Source of the DNA: Gammaproteobacteria bacterium | GTDB taxonomy: Bacteria; Pseudomonadota; Gammaproteobacteria; Pseudomonadales; UBA5518 | Length of the DNA stretch: 64,000 bases | NCBI GenBank assembly: GCA_016718385.1 | Contig: JADKDK010000008.1 | Span: 124,001 to 188,000 of the forward strand | Direction of reading: 5' to 3' | In this document: piece by piece, positions 24,347 to 33,441 of the stretch | Layout: the number at the start of each line of letters is the position of its first letter | Position numbering within the stretch: position 1 is the stretch's first letter | Made by a program: the position numbers and the translations under genes | The notes under the pieces: model-generated | Told to the model about the DNA's origin: nothing | The model's input: the letters and a program-made list of their open reading frames with translations, nothing else | The model's database searches: none

Positions 24347-25822
24347 ATGAATTCATTGCGCCAGGAATGGTTCTCCAACGTCCGCAACGATCTGCTCGCG
24401 GGCCTCGTGGTCGCGCTGGCGTTGATCCCCGAGGCCATTGCTTTCTCGATCATCGCGGGAGTCGATCCCAAGGTCGGCCTCTACGCTTCTTTCTGCATCG
24501 CCGTGGTGATCGCCTTCGTGGGCGGACGGCCGGGCATGGTCTCGGCCGCAACCGGCGCCATGGCACTGCTCATGGTCACGCTCGTCAAGGAGCACGGACT
24601 GCAATACCTGCTGGCGGCAACCGTACTCACCGGTGTGCTGCAGATCATCGCTGGCTGGGTGCGCCTGGGAGCGCTGATGCGCTTCGTCTCGCGCTCGGTG
24701 GTCACCGGCTTTGTGAATGCGCTGGCCATCCTGATCTTCATGGCACAGTTGCCCGAGCTCACCAACGTGACCTGGCACGTCTATGCCATGACAGCCGCAG
24801 GACTGACCATCATCTATGGCTGGCCCTACATCACCAGGGCGATCCCTTCGCCGCTGGTGACCATTGTGGTGCTGACCGTCGTGGCGATCATCATGGATCT
24901 GGACATACGGACCGTCGGCGACATGGGCGCCCTGCCCGACAGCCTGCCGGTGTTCCTGATCCCGGACATCCCGCTAAACCTCGAGACGCTTGCCATCATC
25001 TTTCCGTACTCGCTGACCCTGATGGTGGTGGGTCTCCTCGAGTCCCTCATGACCGCCACGATCGTCGACGACCTGACCGACACCAGGAGCGACAAGAACC
25101 GCGAATGCGTGGGCCAGGGCGTGGCCAACATCGCCAGCGGATTCATCGGTGGCATGGCCGGTTGCGCGATGATCGGCCAGTCGGTGATCAACGTGAAATC
25201 TGGCGGTCGCGGCCGATTGTCGACATTCTCGGCAGGCGCCTTTCTGTTGCTGATGGTGGTGTTCCTGGGCGACTGGGTCAGCCGGATCCCCATGGCAGCA
25301 CTGGTCGCAGTGATGATCATGGTGTCGATCGGCACCTTCAACTGGGCTTCCATCAGGAACCTGCGACAGCACCCCAAGAGCTCCAGCGTCGTGATGCTGG
25401 CAACGGTCGTGGTCACGGTTGCCACGCACGACCTCGCCATGGGAGTGCTGACCGGCGTGCTGCTCTCGGGCTTTTTCTTTGCTCACAAGGTGGGGCAGAT
25501 CCTGCGGATCCGCTCGCTTGCCGAAGACGAGGGACGTATCCGCACCTATACGGTGCTCGGGCAGGTGTTCTTTGCCAGTGCGGATCGTTTCACCAACGCG
25601 TTCGATTACAAGGAGGTCATCGAAAAAGTGCGCATCGATGTCAGCCGTGCGCACTTCTGGGACATCACGGCGGTCAGCGCGCTGGACAAGGTGGTCATCA
25701 AGTTCCGACGCGAGGGCACCGAGGTGGAGGTGATCGGCCTGAACGAGGCGAGCGCGACGCTGGTCGACAAGTTCGCCGTGCACGACAAGGACGGCGCCGA
25801 AGACATGCTGACGGGCCACTGA
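24347..25822 (+). CDS. SulP-family anion transporter with STAS domain
   Basis: 491 residues. About 11-12 membrane segments occur in the first 390 residues, with the SulP signature near the start (NDLLAGLVVALALIPEAIAFSIIAGVDPKVGLYASF). A cytoplasmic STAS domain occupies about residues 395-485 (HFWDITAVSALDKVVIKFRREG). Homologs move sulfate or bicarbonate, probably with sodium. Short proteins next to a universal stress protein are often assigned to bicarbonate. The substrate is an inference. The gene precedes a Usp gene by 2 bp, so one operon. Confidence 0.88.
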   Translation: MNSLRQEWFSNVRNDLLAGLVVALALIPEAIAFSIIAGVDPKVGLYASFCIAVVIAFVGGRPGMVSAATGAMALLMVTLVKEHGLQYLLAATVLTGVLQIIAGWVRLGALMRFVSRSVVTGFVNALAILIFMAQLPELTNVTWHVYAMTAAGLTIIYGWPYITRAIPSPLVTIVVLTVVAIIMDLDIRTVGDMGALPDSLPVFLIPDIPLNLETLAIIFPYSLTLMVVGLLESLMTATIVDDLTDTRSDKNRECVGQGVANIASGFIGGMAGCAMIGQSVINVKSGGRGRLSTFSAGAFLLLMVVFLGDWVSRIPMAALVAVMIMVSIGTFNWASIRNLRQHPKSSSVVMLATVVVTVATHDLAMGVLTGVLLSGFFFAHKVGQILRIRSLAEDEGRIRTYTVLGQVFFASADRFTNAFDYKEVIEKVRIDVSRAHFWDITAVSALDKVVIKFRREGTEVEVIGLNEASATLVDKFAVHDKDGAEDMLTGH

Positions 25823-25824
25823 GA

Positions 25825-26700
25825 ATGGATCGCACCATGAAACACGAAAACAAGGTCCTCGCCTGCGTGGATCAATCGCATTTCGCCGACTACGTGGCCG
25901 ACTATGCCGCATGGGCCGCGCGGCGCATGCACGCACCGCTGGAACTCCTGCACGTAATCGACCGGCACCCCGAAGTTGCCATGGCAGCCGATCACAGCGG
26001 CGCGATAGGCTTCGATGCACAGGAGCAGCTGTTGAGCGAGCTCTCCGACGAGGACGCCTCACGCAGCAAGGCCGCGCGCGAGCAGGGGCGCATCTTCCTG
26101 AACCGGCTGCGCGAGCGTGCCTTGGCCGCGGGCGTCGAGGCACCGGACGTGCGGCAACGCTACGGACACCTGGAGGAGACACTCGCCGAACAGGAAGACG
26201 ACGTGGGCCTCTTCGTGCTTGGCCGTCGCGGCGAGTCGGCCGAAGCCACCCAGCGCGACCTCGGCCGCAACGTCGAAAGCGTGGTGCGCAGCCTGCACAA
26301 GCCGATCCTGACGGTAACGGAGGGCTTCACCGAACCGCGGCGCGCGATGATCGCCTTCGACGGCGGCATCGTGACCCGCCGCGGCGTGGAAATGATTGCG
26401 CGCAGCCCGCTCTTCAAGGGTCTGCCCGTGCACCTGCTCATGTCGGGCAAGCAGGGACAGGACGCGGCCAGTCAGCTCGAATGGGCACGCAGAACGCTGG
26501 AGGCTGCAGGCTTCGAGGCGCCAGCCTCGCTGGTACCGGGCGATGCCGAGAGCATCATCGCGCGGACGGTGCAGGAACGCGGCATCGACCTGCTGATCAT
26601 GGGGGCCTACAGTCATTCGCCGCTGCGCAAACTGCTGTTCGGCAGCAAGACCTCCGACCTGTTGCGCTCGGCAAAGATCCCGACCCTGCTGTTGCGCTGA
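25825..26700 (+). CDS. tandem universal stress protein (UspA family)
   Basis: 291 residues with two Usp domains: about 5-150 (VLACVDQSHFADYVADYAAWAARRMHAPLELLHVID) and about 165-291 (RRAMIAFDGG). The second has a G-x2-G-x9-G-S/T type ATP site (LIMGAYSHSPLRKLLFGSKTSDLL). The start is ATG 25825 or ATG 25837 (MKHENKVLACVD). The second is better by family alignment. Cytoplasmic. Coupled to the SulP gene, suggesting stress-linked control of anion uptake. Confidence 0.88.
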   Translation: MDRTMKHENKVLACVDQSHFADYVADYAAWAARRMHAPLELLHVIDRHPEVAMAADHSGAIGFDAQEQLLSELSDEDASRSKAAREQGRIFLNRLRERALAAGVEAPDVRQRYGHLEETLAEQEDDVGLFVLGRRGESAEATQRDLGRNVESVVRSLHKPILTVTEGFTEPRRAMIAFDGGIVTRRGVEMIARSPLFKGLPVHLLMSGKQGQDAASQLEWARRTLEAAGFEAPASLVPGDAESIIARTVQERGIDLLIMGAYSHSPLRKLLFGSKTSDLLRSAKIPTLLLR

Positions 26701-26714
26701 CACCGGAGGCTGCC

Positions 26715-26795
26715 ATGACGCCTGACATCGCGAGACCGGAACAGCCGTTGCGCGAGGAACTCGACGCGGTCATCGCTGTCACAAATCCGGGTTAA
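26715..26795 (+). CDS. 26-residue open frame, possible gene remnant
   Basis: MTPDIARPEQPLREELDAVI and six further residues, with CGGAGG eight bases before the ATG and just 14 bp after the Usp stop. The ribosome site is better than those of many full genes nearby. No family is recognised. It may be a true microprotein of the SulP-Usp operon or the 5' stub of a deleted third gene. Confidence 0.35.
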   Translation: MTPDIARPEQPLREELDAVIAVTNPG

Positions 26796-26833
26796 CCTGC
26801 AAAGCCATGTAGTCGCAGAAGCGAGGAGACACA

Positions 26834-27934
26834 ATGTCCACGCAGATGAAAGCCGCCATATTCATCGAGCCCGGCCGCATCGAGCTGGCCGACAAGCCCA
26901 TCCCCGACGTGGGACCCAACGACGCGCTGGTGCGCATCACGACCACCACCATCTGCGGCACCGACGTGCACATCCTGAAGGGCGAATACCCGGTCGCGAA
27001 GGGCCTGACCATCGGTCACGAGCCGGTGGGCGTGATCGAGAAGCTGGGCAGCGCGGTGCAGGGCTACGCCGAGGGACAGCGCGTGATCGCCGGCGCGATC
27101 TGCCCGAACTTCAACTCCTACGCGGCCCAGGACGGCGCGCCCTCGCAGGACGGCAGCTACCTGGTCGCGAGCGGGCGCTGCGGCTGCCACGGCTACAAGG
27201 CCACCGCCGGCTGGCGCTTCGGCAACCTGATCGACGGCACCCAGGCCGAGTACGTGCTGGTGCCGGACGCACAGGCCAACCTCGCGCCCATTCCCGACGG
27301 GCTCAGCGACGAGCAGGTGCTGATGTGCCCCGACATCATGTCCACGGGCTTCAAGGGCGCCGAGAACGCCAACATCCGCATCGGCGACACCGTGGTGGTG
27401 TTCGCGCAGGGACCGATCGGCCTGTGCGCCACCGCCGGCGCGCGCCTGCTGGGCGCCACCACGATCATCGCGGTGGATGGCAACGATCACCGGCTGGGCA
27501 TCTCGCGGAAAATGGGCGCCGACGTCACGCTCAACTTCAAGAATTGCGACGTGGTCGACGAGGTGATGAAACTGACCGGCGGTCGCGGCGCGGACTCCGC
27601 GATCGAGGCGCTGGGCACGCAGGCCACCTTCGAATCGGCGCTGCGTGTGCTGAAACCGGGCGGCACGCTGTCGAGCCTCGGCGTGTATTCGAGCGATCTC
27701 ACGATCCCGCTCTCGGCCTTCGCGGCCGGCCTGGGCGACCACCGCATCAACACGGCCCTGTGCCCCGGCGGCAAGGAGCGCATGCGCCGGTTGATGAACG
27801 TGGTGGAGTCGAGCCGCGTCGACCTCGGGGTGCTGGTGACCCACCACTACAAGCTCGAGGATATCGTCGCGGCCTACGATCTCTTCGCCCACCAGCGCGA
27901 TGGCGTGCTCAAGGTGGCGATCAAGCCGAGCTGA
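26834..27934 (+). CDS. zinc-dependent medium-chain alcohol dehydrogenase
   Basis: 366 residues. The catalytic zinc ligands are in ICGTDVHILKG and TIGHEPVG. The nucleotide fold is seen as VVVFAQGPIGLCATAGARLLGAT, with an acidic residue (VDGND) after the second strand that suggests NAD preference. The middle part (VMCPDIMSTGFKGAENANI) resembles secondary-alcohol or isopropanol dehydrogenases. The structural-zinc four-Cys lobe is not evident. ATG after GAGGAGACACA. Cytoplasmic. Physiological alcohol not predictable. Confidence 0.88.
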   Translation: MSTQMKAAIFIEPGRIELADKPIPDVGPNDALVRITTTTICGTDVHILKGEYPVAKGLTIGHEPVGVIEKLGSAVQGYAEGQRVIAGAICPNFNSYAAQDGAPSQDGSYLVASGRCGCHGYKATAGWRFGNLIDGTQAEYVLVPDAQANLAPIPDGLSDEQVLMCPDIMSTGFKGAENANIRIGDTVVVFAQGPIGLCATAGARLLGATTIIAVDGNDHRLGISRKMGADVTLNFKNCDVVDEVMKLTGGRGADSAIEALGTQATFESALRVLKPGGTLSSLGVYSSDLTIPLSAFAAGLGDHRINTALCPGGKERMRRLMNVVESSRVDLGVLVTHHYKLEDIVAAYDLFAHQRDGVLKVAIKPS

Positions 27935-27996
27935 ACACCTCGGCTGGCCCGAGCGGCCGCGCGCGGGGCAGCGCGGCGGCCGCCAGGACCGCTCGC

Positions 27997-28395
27997 TCAC
28001 GAGCGCAAGTCCAGCCCCGCCGTCGCCGATGGCAGGCGCCCCGCCAGCCAGTGCAGCCCGAGTGCCACGGCCAGCAACACCGCCGCGCCCAACGCCCAGC
28101 CGGTCCATACCAGCGGCGCGATCCATGCCATGACGCCATCGGGCGAGGGCGCGAATTGCTCCGCCATCTGCAGCGCCCCGAGCAGGAACTCCCGTGGCGC
28201 GGCCAGCCACACCGGGTTTATCCAGGGTTCCAGCGCTTCCGGCAGGGGCTGCTTCACGGCGTTGCCGAGCGCCTCCCCGCCATGGACCGACGCCACCGTC
28301 CCCAGCAGCCAGTCACTCGCCTTCACCGTGAGCGCGGCCAGACCGGTCCAGGCGGCGCTCAGCAGCACAAACGCGAACCAGATAAACGCTTTCAT
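27997..28395 (-). CDS. small membrane protein of unknown function
   Basis: 132 residues, start at MKAFIWFAFVLLSAAWTGLAAL. One membrane segment lies at the N terminus and one near the C terminus (WIAPLVWTGWALGAAVLLAVALGLHWLAG). An amphipathic middle lies between them. I do not recognise the family. It lies 37 bp after the Bax-inhibitor-1 gene on the same strand and is probably cotranscribed. Confidence 0.65.
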   Translation of the reverse strand: MKAFIWFAFVLLSAAWTGLAALTVKASDWLLGTVASVHGGEALGNAVKQPLPEALEPWINPVWLAAPREFLLGALQMAEQFAPSPDGVMAWIAPLVWTGWALGAAVLLAVALGLHWLAGRLPSATAGLDLRS

Positions 28396-28432
28396 GCCGG
28401 AACTCCCATGGCAGTCGCGCCGAGGGCGCGAA

Positions 28433-29149
28433 TCACTCGTCTGCACCGCCGATCCCCAGCAGGCTCAGCAGGCTGACGAACAGGTTGAACACCGACACGT
28501 ACAGCCCGACGGTTGCCATGACGTAGTTGGTCTCGCCGCCGTTGACGATGCGACTGGTCTCGAACAGGATCAGCCCCGCCGACAGCAACGCGATCAGCCC
28601 CGAGACGGCCAGCGCGAGACCCGGCATCTCGAGGAAATACGCGGCCACGGCGAGGAGCACGGCGGTAATCATGCCCGCGAACAGGAAGCCGCCCATGAAG
28701 CTGAAGTCACGACGCGTGGTGAGCGCGTAGGCCGACAGCGCCAGGAAGGTGGCCCCGGTGGCGCCGAGCGCCAGCGTGATGGTCTGCGCGCCGCCCGGCA
28801 GCGACAAGGTCTGCGACAGCACCGGCCCCAGCGTGTAGCCCATGAAACCGGTGAGCGCGAAGACCGCCGGCAGCGACCAGATGCTGTTGCGCAGCTTGTG
28901 CACGGCGAACAGCAGGCCGAAATAGCCCGCCAGCGTGAGGATCAGCCCCGGCGCCGGCAGGCGCAGCGCGACGCTGGCGGCTGCCATGCCCGCGCTGAAA
29001 AGCAGCGTCATCGACAGCAGCGCGTAGGTGTTCTTCAGTACCCGCGCCGCCTCGAGGCGATGCCCGGTCGACGCGGCATCCATCGTGGCGGCAAGCGCCA
29101 CGGCGCCACGCGGCGCGACGTTCGGGTTGCGGTACGAGCGATTTTCCAT
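28433..29149 (-). CDS. Bax inhibitor-1/YccA-family membrane protein
   Basis: 238 residues with seven membrane segments after a cytoplasmic N terminus of about 45 residues (ARVLKNTYALLSMTLLFSAGMAA). Family motifs FMGYTLGP and the terminal pair of acidic residues after the last helix (LFVSLLSLLGIGGADE) are present. E. coli YccA modulates FtsH. Other relatives leak protons or calcium. The ATG 29149 follows AGGAGTCTGGCC. The AT-rich region 29150-29340 upstream probably holds its promoter. Confidence 0.9.
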   Translation of the reverse strand: MENRSYRNPNVAPRGAVALAATMDAASTGHRLEAARVLKNTYALLSMTLLFSAGMAAASVALRLPAPGLILTLAGYFGLLFAVHKLRNSIWSLPAVFALTGFMGYTLGPVLSQTLSLPGGAQTITLALGATGATFLALSAYALTTRRDFSFMGGFLFAGMITAVLLAVAAYFLEMPGLALAVSGLIALLSAGLILFETSRIVNGGETNYVMATVGLYVSVFNLFVSLLSLLGIGGADE

Positions 29150-29356
29150 GGCCAGACTCCTGTTGACGGACGGAGACCGCACGATAAGCGCGATAACACC
29201 CTGAAAAAAGCAGATATTTACGTCGTTTACCTAAAGAAAATACGAATCCGTGCGCACCCCGCGCGAGTGCTTGCACACGACTGCCCTGGCACACCGTCAC
29301 GATTGACGCGACGCGCGCGTTTATAATCGCGCGCCCCGCCCACACCGGCCCACGTC

Positions 29357-30673
29357 ATGGAAATCGCGGTCCTTTTTGCGCTGATATTGCTGAACGGCCT
29401 GTTCGCGCTGTCGGAAGTCGCCCTGCTCACCGCGCGCAAGGCCAGGCTGCAGGCAGGAGTCGCGGCCGGCGACAAAGCCGCCGCCGCGGCCCTGCGCCTC
29501 GGCGCCGATCCCACGCGTTTCCTGTCGACGATACAGATCGGCATCACATCGATCGGCGTGCTGAACGGCATCGTCGGCGAAGCGGCGCTGGCCCTGCCAC
29601 TGGCCCGGGAGATGGAGGAGCTGGGCGCGCGCGCGCCCTACAGCCTTTACGCGGCCACGGGTCTGGTGGTGCTGCTCATCACCTACATCACCATCGTCGT
29701 TGGCGAACTGGTGCCCAAGCGCATCGCGCAGACGCACCCGGAGGCGATCGCGCGGCTGGTGGCGCGGCCGCTCGACTGGCTGGCCATTGCCACCAGGCCG
29801 TTCGTGCGCCTGCTGTCGCTGTCGACGCACGCGCTGTTGCGCGTGCTGCGCGTCCCCGAGAACGGGGGGGTGACGGTGACCGAGGAGGAAATCCACGCCG
29901 TGCTCGCCGAAGGCACCAGCGCGGGCGTGATCGAGCTGCAGGAGCACGCCATGGTGCGCAACCTGTTCCGCCTCGACGACCGGCGGATCGGCTCGCTGAT
30001 GGTGCCGCGCTCGGAAGTCGTGTGCCTCGATCTCGACCTGGCGCCGGAGGAAAACCTGCGGCGCATAGGCGAATCGGCTTTCGCGCGTTTCCCGCTGGTG
30101 CGCGGCGGGCTCGATAATGTGCTCGGCGTGGTGAGCGCGCGCGGCTGGCTGTTGCACCAGCTGCGCGGCGCGACCCCGGAGACCGAGAGCCTGGCGCTCG
30201 AACCGCAGCTCTACGTCCCCGAAAGCGTCACCGGCATGGAGCTGCTGGACAAGTTCCGTGCCGGCGCCGCGCACCTGGCCTGCGTGATCGACGAGTACGG
30301 CGAGGTGCAGGGCATCGTCACGCTGCATGACCTGGTCGAGGCGATCACCGGCGAGTTGCATCCGCACGATGCCGCTACTTCCTGGGCCGTGCAGCGCGGC
30401 GACGGATCCTGGCTGCTCGACGGCTACATCCCGGTGCCCGAGCTCAAGGACCGTCTCGGGCTGCGCGCCGTACCCGACGAGCAGCGCGGCCGCTACCACA
30501 CGCTGAGCGGCATGATCATGCTGCTGCTCGGCCGGCTGCCGCAGGTCGCCGACAGCGTGGACTGGGAAGGCTGGCGCTTCGAGATCGTCGACATGGACGG
30601 CAAGGCCATCGACAAGGTGCTGGCCACACGCATGCCCGCGGCCGAGGACGCCCCCGCTCAGGCCCCGGCATAG
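29357..30673 (+). CDS. CNNM/HlyC-CorC family membrane protein
   Basis: 438 residues. An N-terminal DUF21 domain with about four membrane segments (VLFALILLNGLFALSEVALLTARKARL, YITIVVGELVPKRIA) is followed by a CBS pair (about 205-330, VPRSEVVCLDLD, ACVIDEYGEVQGIVTLHDLVEAITGE). The CorC/HlyC domain is C-terminal (DGSWLLDGYIPVPELKDRLGL). These proteins are linked to magnesium or cobalt efflux rather than hemolysis. The 3' end overlaps the convergent chrA-like gene by 16 bp. Confidence 0.9.
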   Translation: MEIAVLFALILLNGLFALSEVALLTARKARLQAGVAAGDKAAAAALRLGADPTRFLSTIQIGITSIGVLNGIVGEAALALPLAREMEELGARAPYSLYAATGLVVLLITYITIVVGELVPKRIAQTHPEAIARLVARPLDWLAIATRPFVRLLSLSTHALLRVLRVPENGGVTVTEEEIHAVLAEGTSAGVIELQEHAMVRNLFRLDDRRIGSLMVPRSEVVCLDLDLAPEENLRRIGESAFARFPLVRGGLDNVLGVVSARGWLLHQLRGATPETESLALEPQLYVPESVTGMELLDKFRAGAAHLACVIDEYGEVQGIVTLHDLVEAITGELHPHDAATSWAVQRGDGSWLLDGYIPVPELKDRLGLRAVPDEQRGRYHTLSGMIMLLLGRLPQVADSVDWEGWRFEIVDMDGKAIDKVLATRMPAAEDAPAQAPA

Positions 30674-32025
30674 CGCAAGGCCAGCCCCAGCAAGGCACAC
30701 ACCGCGATCACTTCCATCACGCCGCGCCCGAAGCGGAACAGCGCGGTGGCCGCGGCCAGCGCGATCAGTGCGGCAGCCCAGTCGAATGCGCCGCCGAAGC
30801 CCTGCGGCCACAGCACGTGATAGCCGAAGAACAGCGCGAGGTTCAGCACCACGCCGACCACGGCCGCGGTGATCGCGGTGAGCGGTGCGGTGAACTTCAG
30901 GTCGTTGTGCGTAGCCTCCACCAGCGGCCCGCCGGCGAGGATGAACAGGAACGACGGCAGGAAGGTGAACCACGTGACCAGGCAGGCCGCCAGCGCGCCG
31001 GCAAGGAACTGTGCCTGCGGGCCTAACAGCGCCTGCACATAGCCGCCGACGAAGCCGACGAAGGCCACCACCATGATCAGCGGCCCCGGCGTGGTCTCGC
31101 CGAGAGCGAGGCCGTCGATCATCTGCGCCGGCGTCAGCCAGCCGTAATGCTGCACCGCGCCCTGGTAGACGTAGGGCAGCACCGCGTAGGCGCCGCCGAA
31201 GGTGAGCAGCGCCGCCTTGGTGAAGAACCAGCCCATCTGCGTCAGCGTGTGCTCCCAGCCGAACACGGCGTTGAGCGCGGCCATCGGCGCGAGCCACAGC
31301 AGCGCCCCGGCGACCGCCACGCGCAACAGTCCGGACCAGCGAAAGCGCACGTGCGCCGCAGGCGGCGTGTCGTCGTCGATCAGCGCCGGACCGAAAGAGG
31401 CCGTCGCGGCACCGTGCCCGCCGCCGGTGCGGAAATACCGCGGTGCAAGCCGCCCGCCCACCACGCCGGCCAGCGCCGCGCCCGCCACGATCAGCGGGAA
31501 CGGCAACCCGAGGGCGAAGATCGCCACGAAGGCAGCGGACGCGATCGCCCACAACACGCGGTTCTTCAGCGCGCGCGTGCCGATGCGGTGCGCCGCGTGC
31601 AGCACGATCGCGGTCACCGCGGGCTTGATGCCGTAGAACAGTCCGGCGACCAGCGCAACGTGGCCGAAGGCGATGTAGACCCAGGACAGAGCGATCAGGA
31701 TGAACAGCGAGGGCAGCACGAACAGCGCCCCGGCGAGGATGCCGCCCCATGTCCGGTGCATCAGCCAGCCTAGGTAAGTGGCCAGCTGCTGCGCCTCGGG
31801 GCCTGGCAGCAGCATGCAGTAGTTGAGCGCGTGCAGGAACCGGCGCTCCGAGATCCAGCGCCGGCGCTCCACCAACTCCTGGTGCATGATCGCGATCTGC
31901 CCGGCGGGGCCGCCGAAGCCGATAAACCCGAGTTTCAGCCAGAAACGCAGCGCCTCGCGCAGGCCGACGGGAGAGGGCGGCGCGGGCGTGCCCTGGCGGC
32001 GGCTCACGGCATCGGGGTTGGTCAT
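30658..32025 (-). CDS. chrA: chromate transporter, long-chain ChrA type
   Basis: 455 residues with two CHR domains. The first carries KLGFIGFGGPAGQIAIMH and LLPGPEAQQLATYLG. The second carries KAALLTFGGAYAVLPYV and GETTPGPLIMVVAFVGF. About 10-12 membrane segments in the inner membrane. The family exports chromate by exchange or proton motive force, though some members move sulfate-like anions. Alone on its strand. Confidence 0.9.
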   Translation of the reverse strand: MTNPDAVSRRQGTPAPPSPVGLREALRFWLKLGFIGFGGPAGQIAIMHQELVERRRWISERRFLHALNYCMLLPGPEAQQLATYLGWLMHRTWGGILAGALFVLPSLFILIALSWVYIAFGHVALVAGLFYGIKPAVTAIVLHAAHRIGTRALKNRVLWAIASAAFVAIFALGLPFPLIVAGAALAGVVGGRLAPRYFRTGGGHGAATASFGPALIDDDTPPAAHVRFRWSGLLRVAVAGALLWLAPMAALNAVFGWEHTLTQMGWFFTKAALLTFGGAYAVLPYVYQGAVQHYGWLTPAQMIDGLALGETTPGPLIMVVAFVGFVGGYVQALLGPQAQFLAGALAACLVTWFTFLPSFLFILAGGPLVEATHNDLKFTAPLTAITAAVVGVVLNLALFFGYHVLWPQGFGGAFDWAAALIALAAATALFRFGRGVMEVIAVCALLGLALRYAGA

Positions 32026-32277
32026 GGGCCGGGTGCTCTGTGGGCTCGTGGGCGCGCCACGCGCGCATGCGGCAGGGATGATAGTGCGGCATGACGAATC
32101 CTGTCATGCAAAGCCCGGATGACAGCGGAAACCGCCCCTGCGGTAAGGCCTCGCCCCAGAACGCATCCAGTTCCTGCAGCCAACCACCATTTTCGTGATC
32201 GCGATGCTGCCGACTGCAGTGCGGGACAGACGCGTTGCGCGTGGTGCCAATGACCACCGGACCTCAGGTCTCGATGG
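32026..32277. other. intergenic region between chrA and exbB
   Basis: Nothing coding can be supported here. The first half is GC-rich. The right end leads into the Fur-controlled promoter at 32278. Confidence 0.5.
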
Positions 32278-32320
32278 TTGACAGGCGTAGCGTGCTGTAT
32301 TATTAATACGAATCATTATT
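32278..32320 (+). promoter_or_regulatory. Fur-controlled promoter of the exbB-exbD-exbD-tonB operon
   Basis: TTGACA (32278-32283) and TATTAA (32301-32306) are 17 bp apart. ATTAATACGAATCATTATT (32302-32320) matches 13 of 19 positions of the Fur consensus and covers the -10. Fur binding would block RNA polymerase. Confidence 0.8.
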
Positions 32321-32337
32321 ATTTAGATTACTGCCCC

Positions 32338-33048
32338 ATGAATGCCTCCGCCCTCGATGACATCGTCGAATTCCTGGTCCTCGGCGGACCGGTGGTCTGG
32401 ATCCTCGTTGCGTTCTCCCACGCCGTGCTAGCCATCGCGATGGGCAAGTTGTGGCAGTTCGCTCGCCGGGGGATGTTCGGCACCTCCGGTCCGCAGCGCG
32501 TGACCTTGGCGCTCGGCCAATACCGCCAGGCGGGCACTGGCGCGGCCATTGCGGCGCTGGAAAGTGAGCGCTCGCCAGCGGGCACGATATTACGCCAGGC
32601 TCTGCTGCACCTCCAACAAGGCAAGCTTGGCGAACAACGCCTGCAGGACGAGCTGTCGCGGCTGGCCCAGGCGCAGCTGAACGAGCTGCGCCGGTTCCTG
32701 CGCCCGCTGGACGTGATGGCCAACGCGGCAACGCTGCTCGGGCTGTTCGGCACGGTGCTCGGGATGATCACCGCGTTCCGGGAACTGCAGTCCGCCGGCA
32801 GCCAGGTCGATCCCGCGCTGCTGTCCGGCGGCATCTGGGTCGCGCTGCTGACCACTGCGGTGGGTCTTGCCGTCGCGATCCCCGCCACGATCCTCTACAA
32901 CTGGCTCGACGGTATCGTCGAAGGCTGCGCCGCGCGCATGCAGGACAGCGTTGCGCAGTTGTTCACGCTGGAGGCTGAGCGCCGCAGTGCCGACGTGGTG
33001 GCCTTTGGCGCGCCGCAGGCGGTGAAGGCCCATGCTGCTTCGGCTTGA
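32338..33048 (+). CDS. exbB: ExbB/TolQ-type energy-transducing proton channel
   Basis: 236 residues, ATG 32338. Three membrane segments: about 14-36 (LGGPVVWILVAFSHAVLAIAM), about 125-147 (LDVMANAATLLGLFGTVLGMI) and about 165-190 (LSGGIWVALLTTAVGLAVAIPATILYNWL). The MotA/TolQ/ExbB signature is in the last two. With ExbD it harvests proton motive force for TonB in the inner membrane. First gene after the Fur box. Overlaps the next gene by 17 bp. Confidence 0.93.
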   Translation: MNASALDDIVEFLVLGGPVVWILVAFSHAVLAIAMGKLWQFARRGMFGTSGPQRVTLALGQYRQAGTGAAIAALESERSPAGTILRQALLHLQQGKLGEQRLQDELSRLAQAQLNELRRFLRPLDVMANAATLLGLFGTVLGMITAFRELQSAGSQVDPALLSGGIWVALLTTAVGLAVAIPATILYNWLDGIVEGCAARMQDSVAQLFTLEAERRSADVVAFGAPQAVKAHAASA

Positions 33049-33439
33049 TCCGCCGTGCCCGCGCAGCCGCATCAGCCTGACGGCGCTCATCGATGTGGTG
33101 TTCATCCTGCTGCTGTTCTTCATGCTGACCACGCAGTTCACGCGCTGGCGCAGCCTGGACGTGCCAATGGCGCAGGAGGCCGCGGAACCGGTCGACGAGC
33201 AGCCGCTGCGCATCGGGTTGGATGCCGCGGGCTGGTTGAGCCTTGGTGAGGCGCGCATCGCGCCGGGTAGCGCCTGTGTCGCCGAGGCCTCCGCCGTGCT
33301 GGCCGGCGCCAGCGTCCCGGTGTTGCTGCGCCCGCAAGCCGATGCACGCGTGCAACCGATCATGGATGCGCTCGACTGCCTGCGCGCCGCCGGCGCCGCC
33401 GAACTGGTGCTCGCCGACGCGGCAGCCGCGGAACACTGA
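33032..33439 (+). CDS. exbD: ExbD-type protein 1
   Basis: 135 residues. One N-terminal membrane segment contains the essential Asp (ISLTALIDVVFILLLFFMLTTQF), followed by a periplasmic domain of about 95 residues. The start lies inside exbB. One of two ExbDs in the operon. ExbB with two ExbDs is known from several TonB systems. Confidence 0.9.
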   Translation: MLLRLDPPCPRSRISLTALIDVVFILLLFFMLTTQFTRWRSLDVPMAQEAAEPVDEQPLRIGLDAAGWLSLGEARIAPGSACVAEASAVLAGASVPVLLRPQADARVQPIMDALDCLRAAGAAELVLADAAAAEH

Positions 33440-33441
33440 CC

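Noticed and set aside
29321..32257. A 978-codon minus-strand frame spanning chrA and the CNNM gene
   Set aside because: It covers two well-supported genes in the wrong frame and its sequence is low-complexity Arg/Ala-rich, typical of GC-rich shadow frames.
32104..32316. Short minus-strand frame upstream of exbB
   Set aside because: No ribosome site, no family similarity, and it overlaps the Fur-box promoter.
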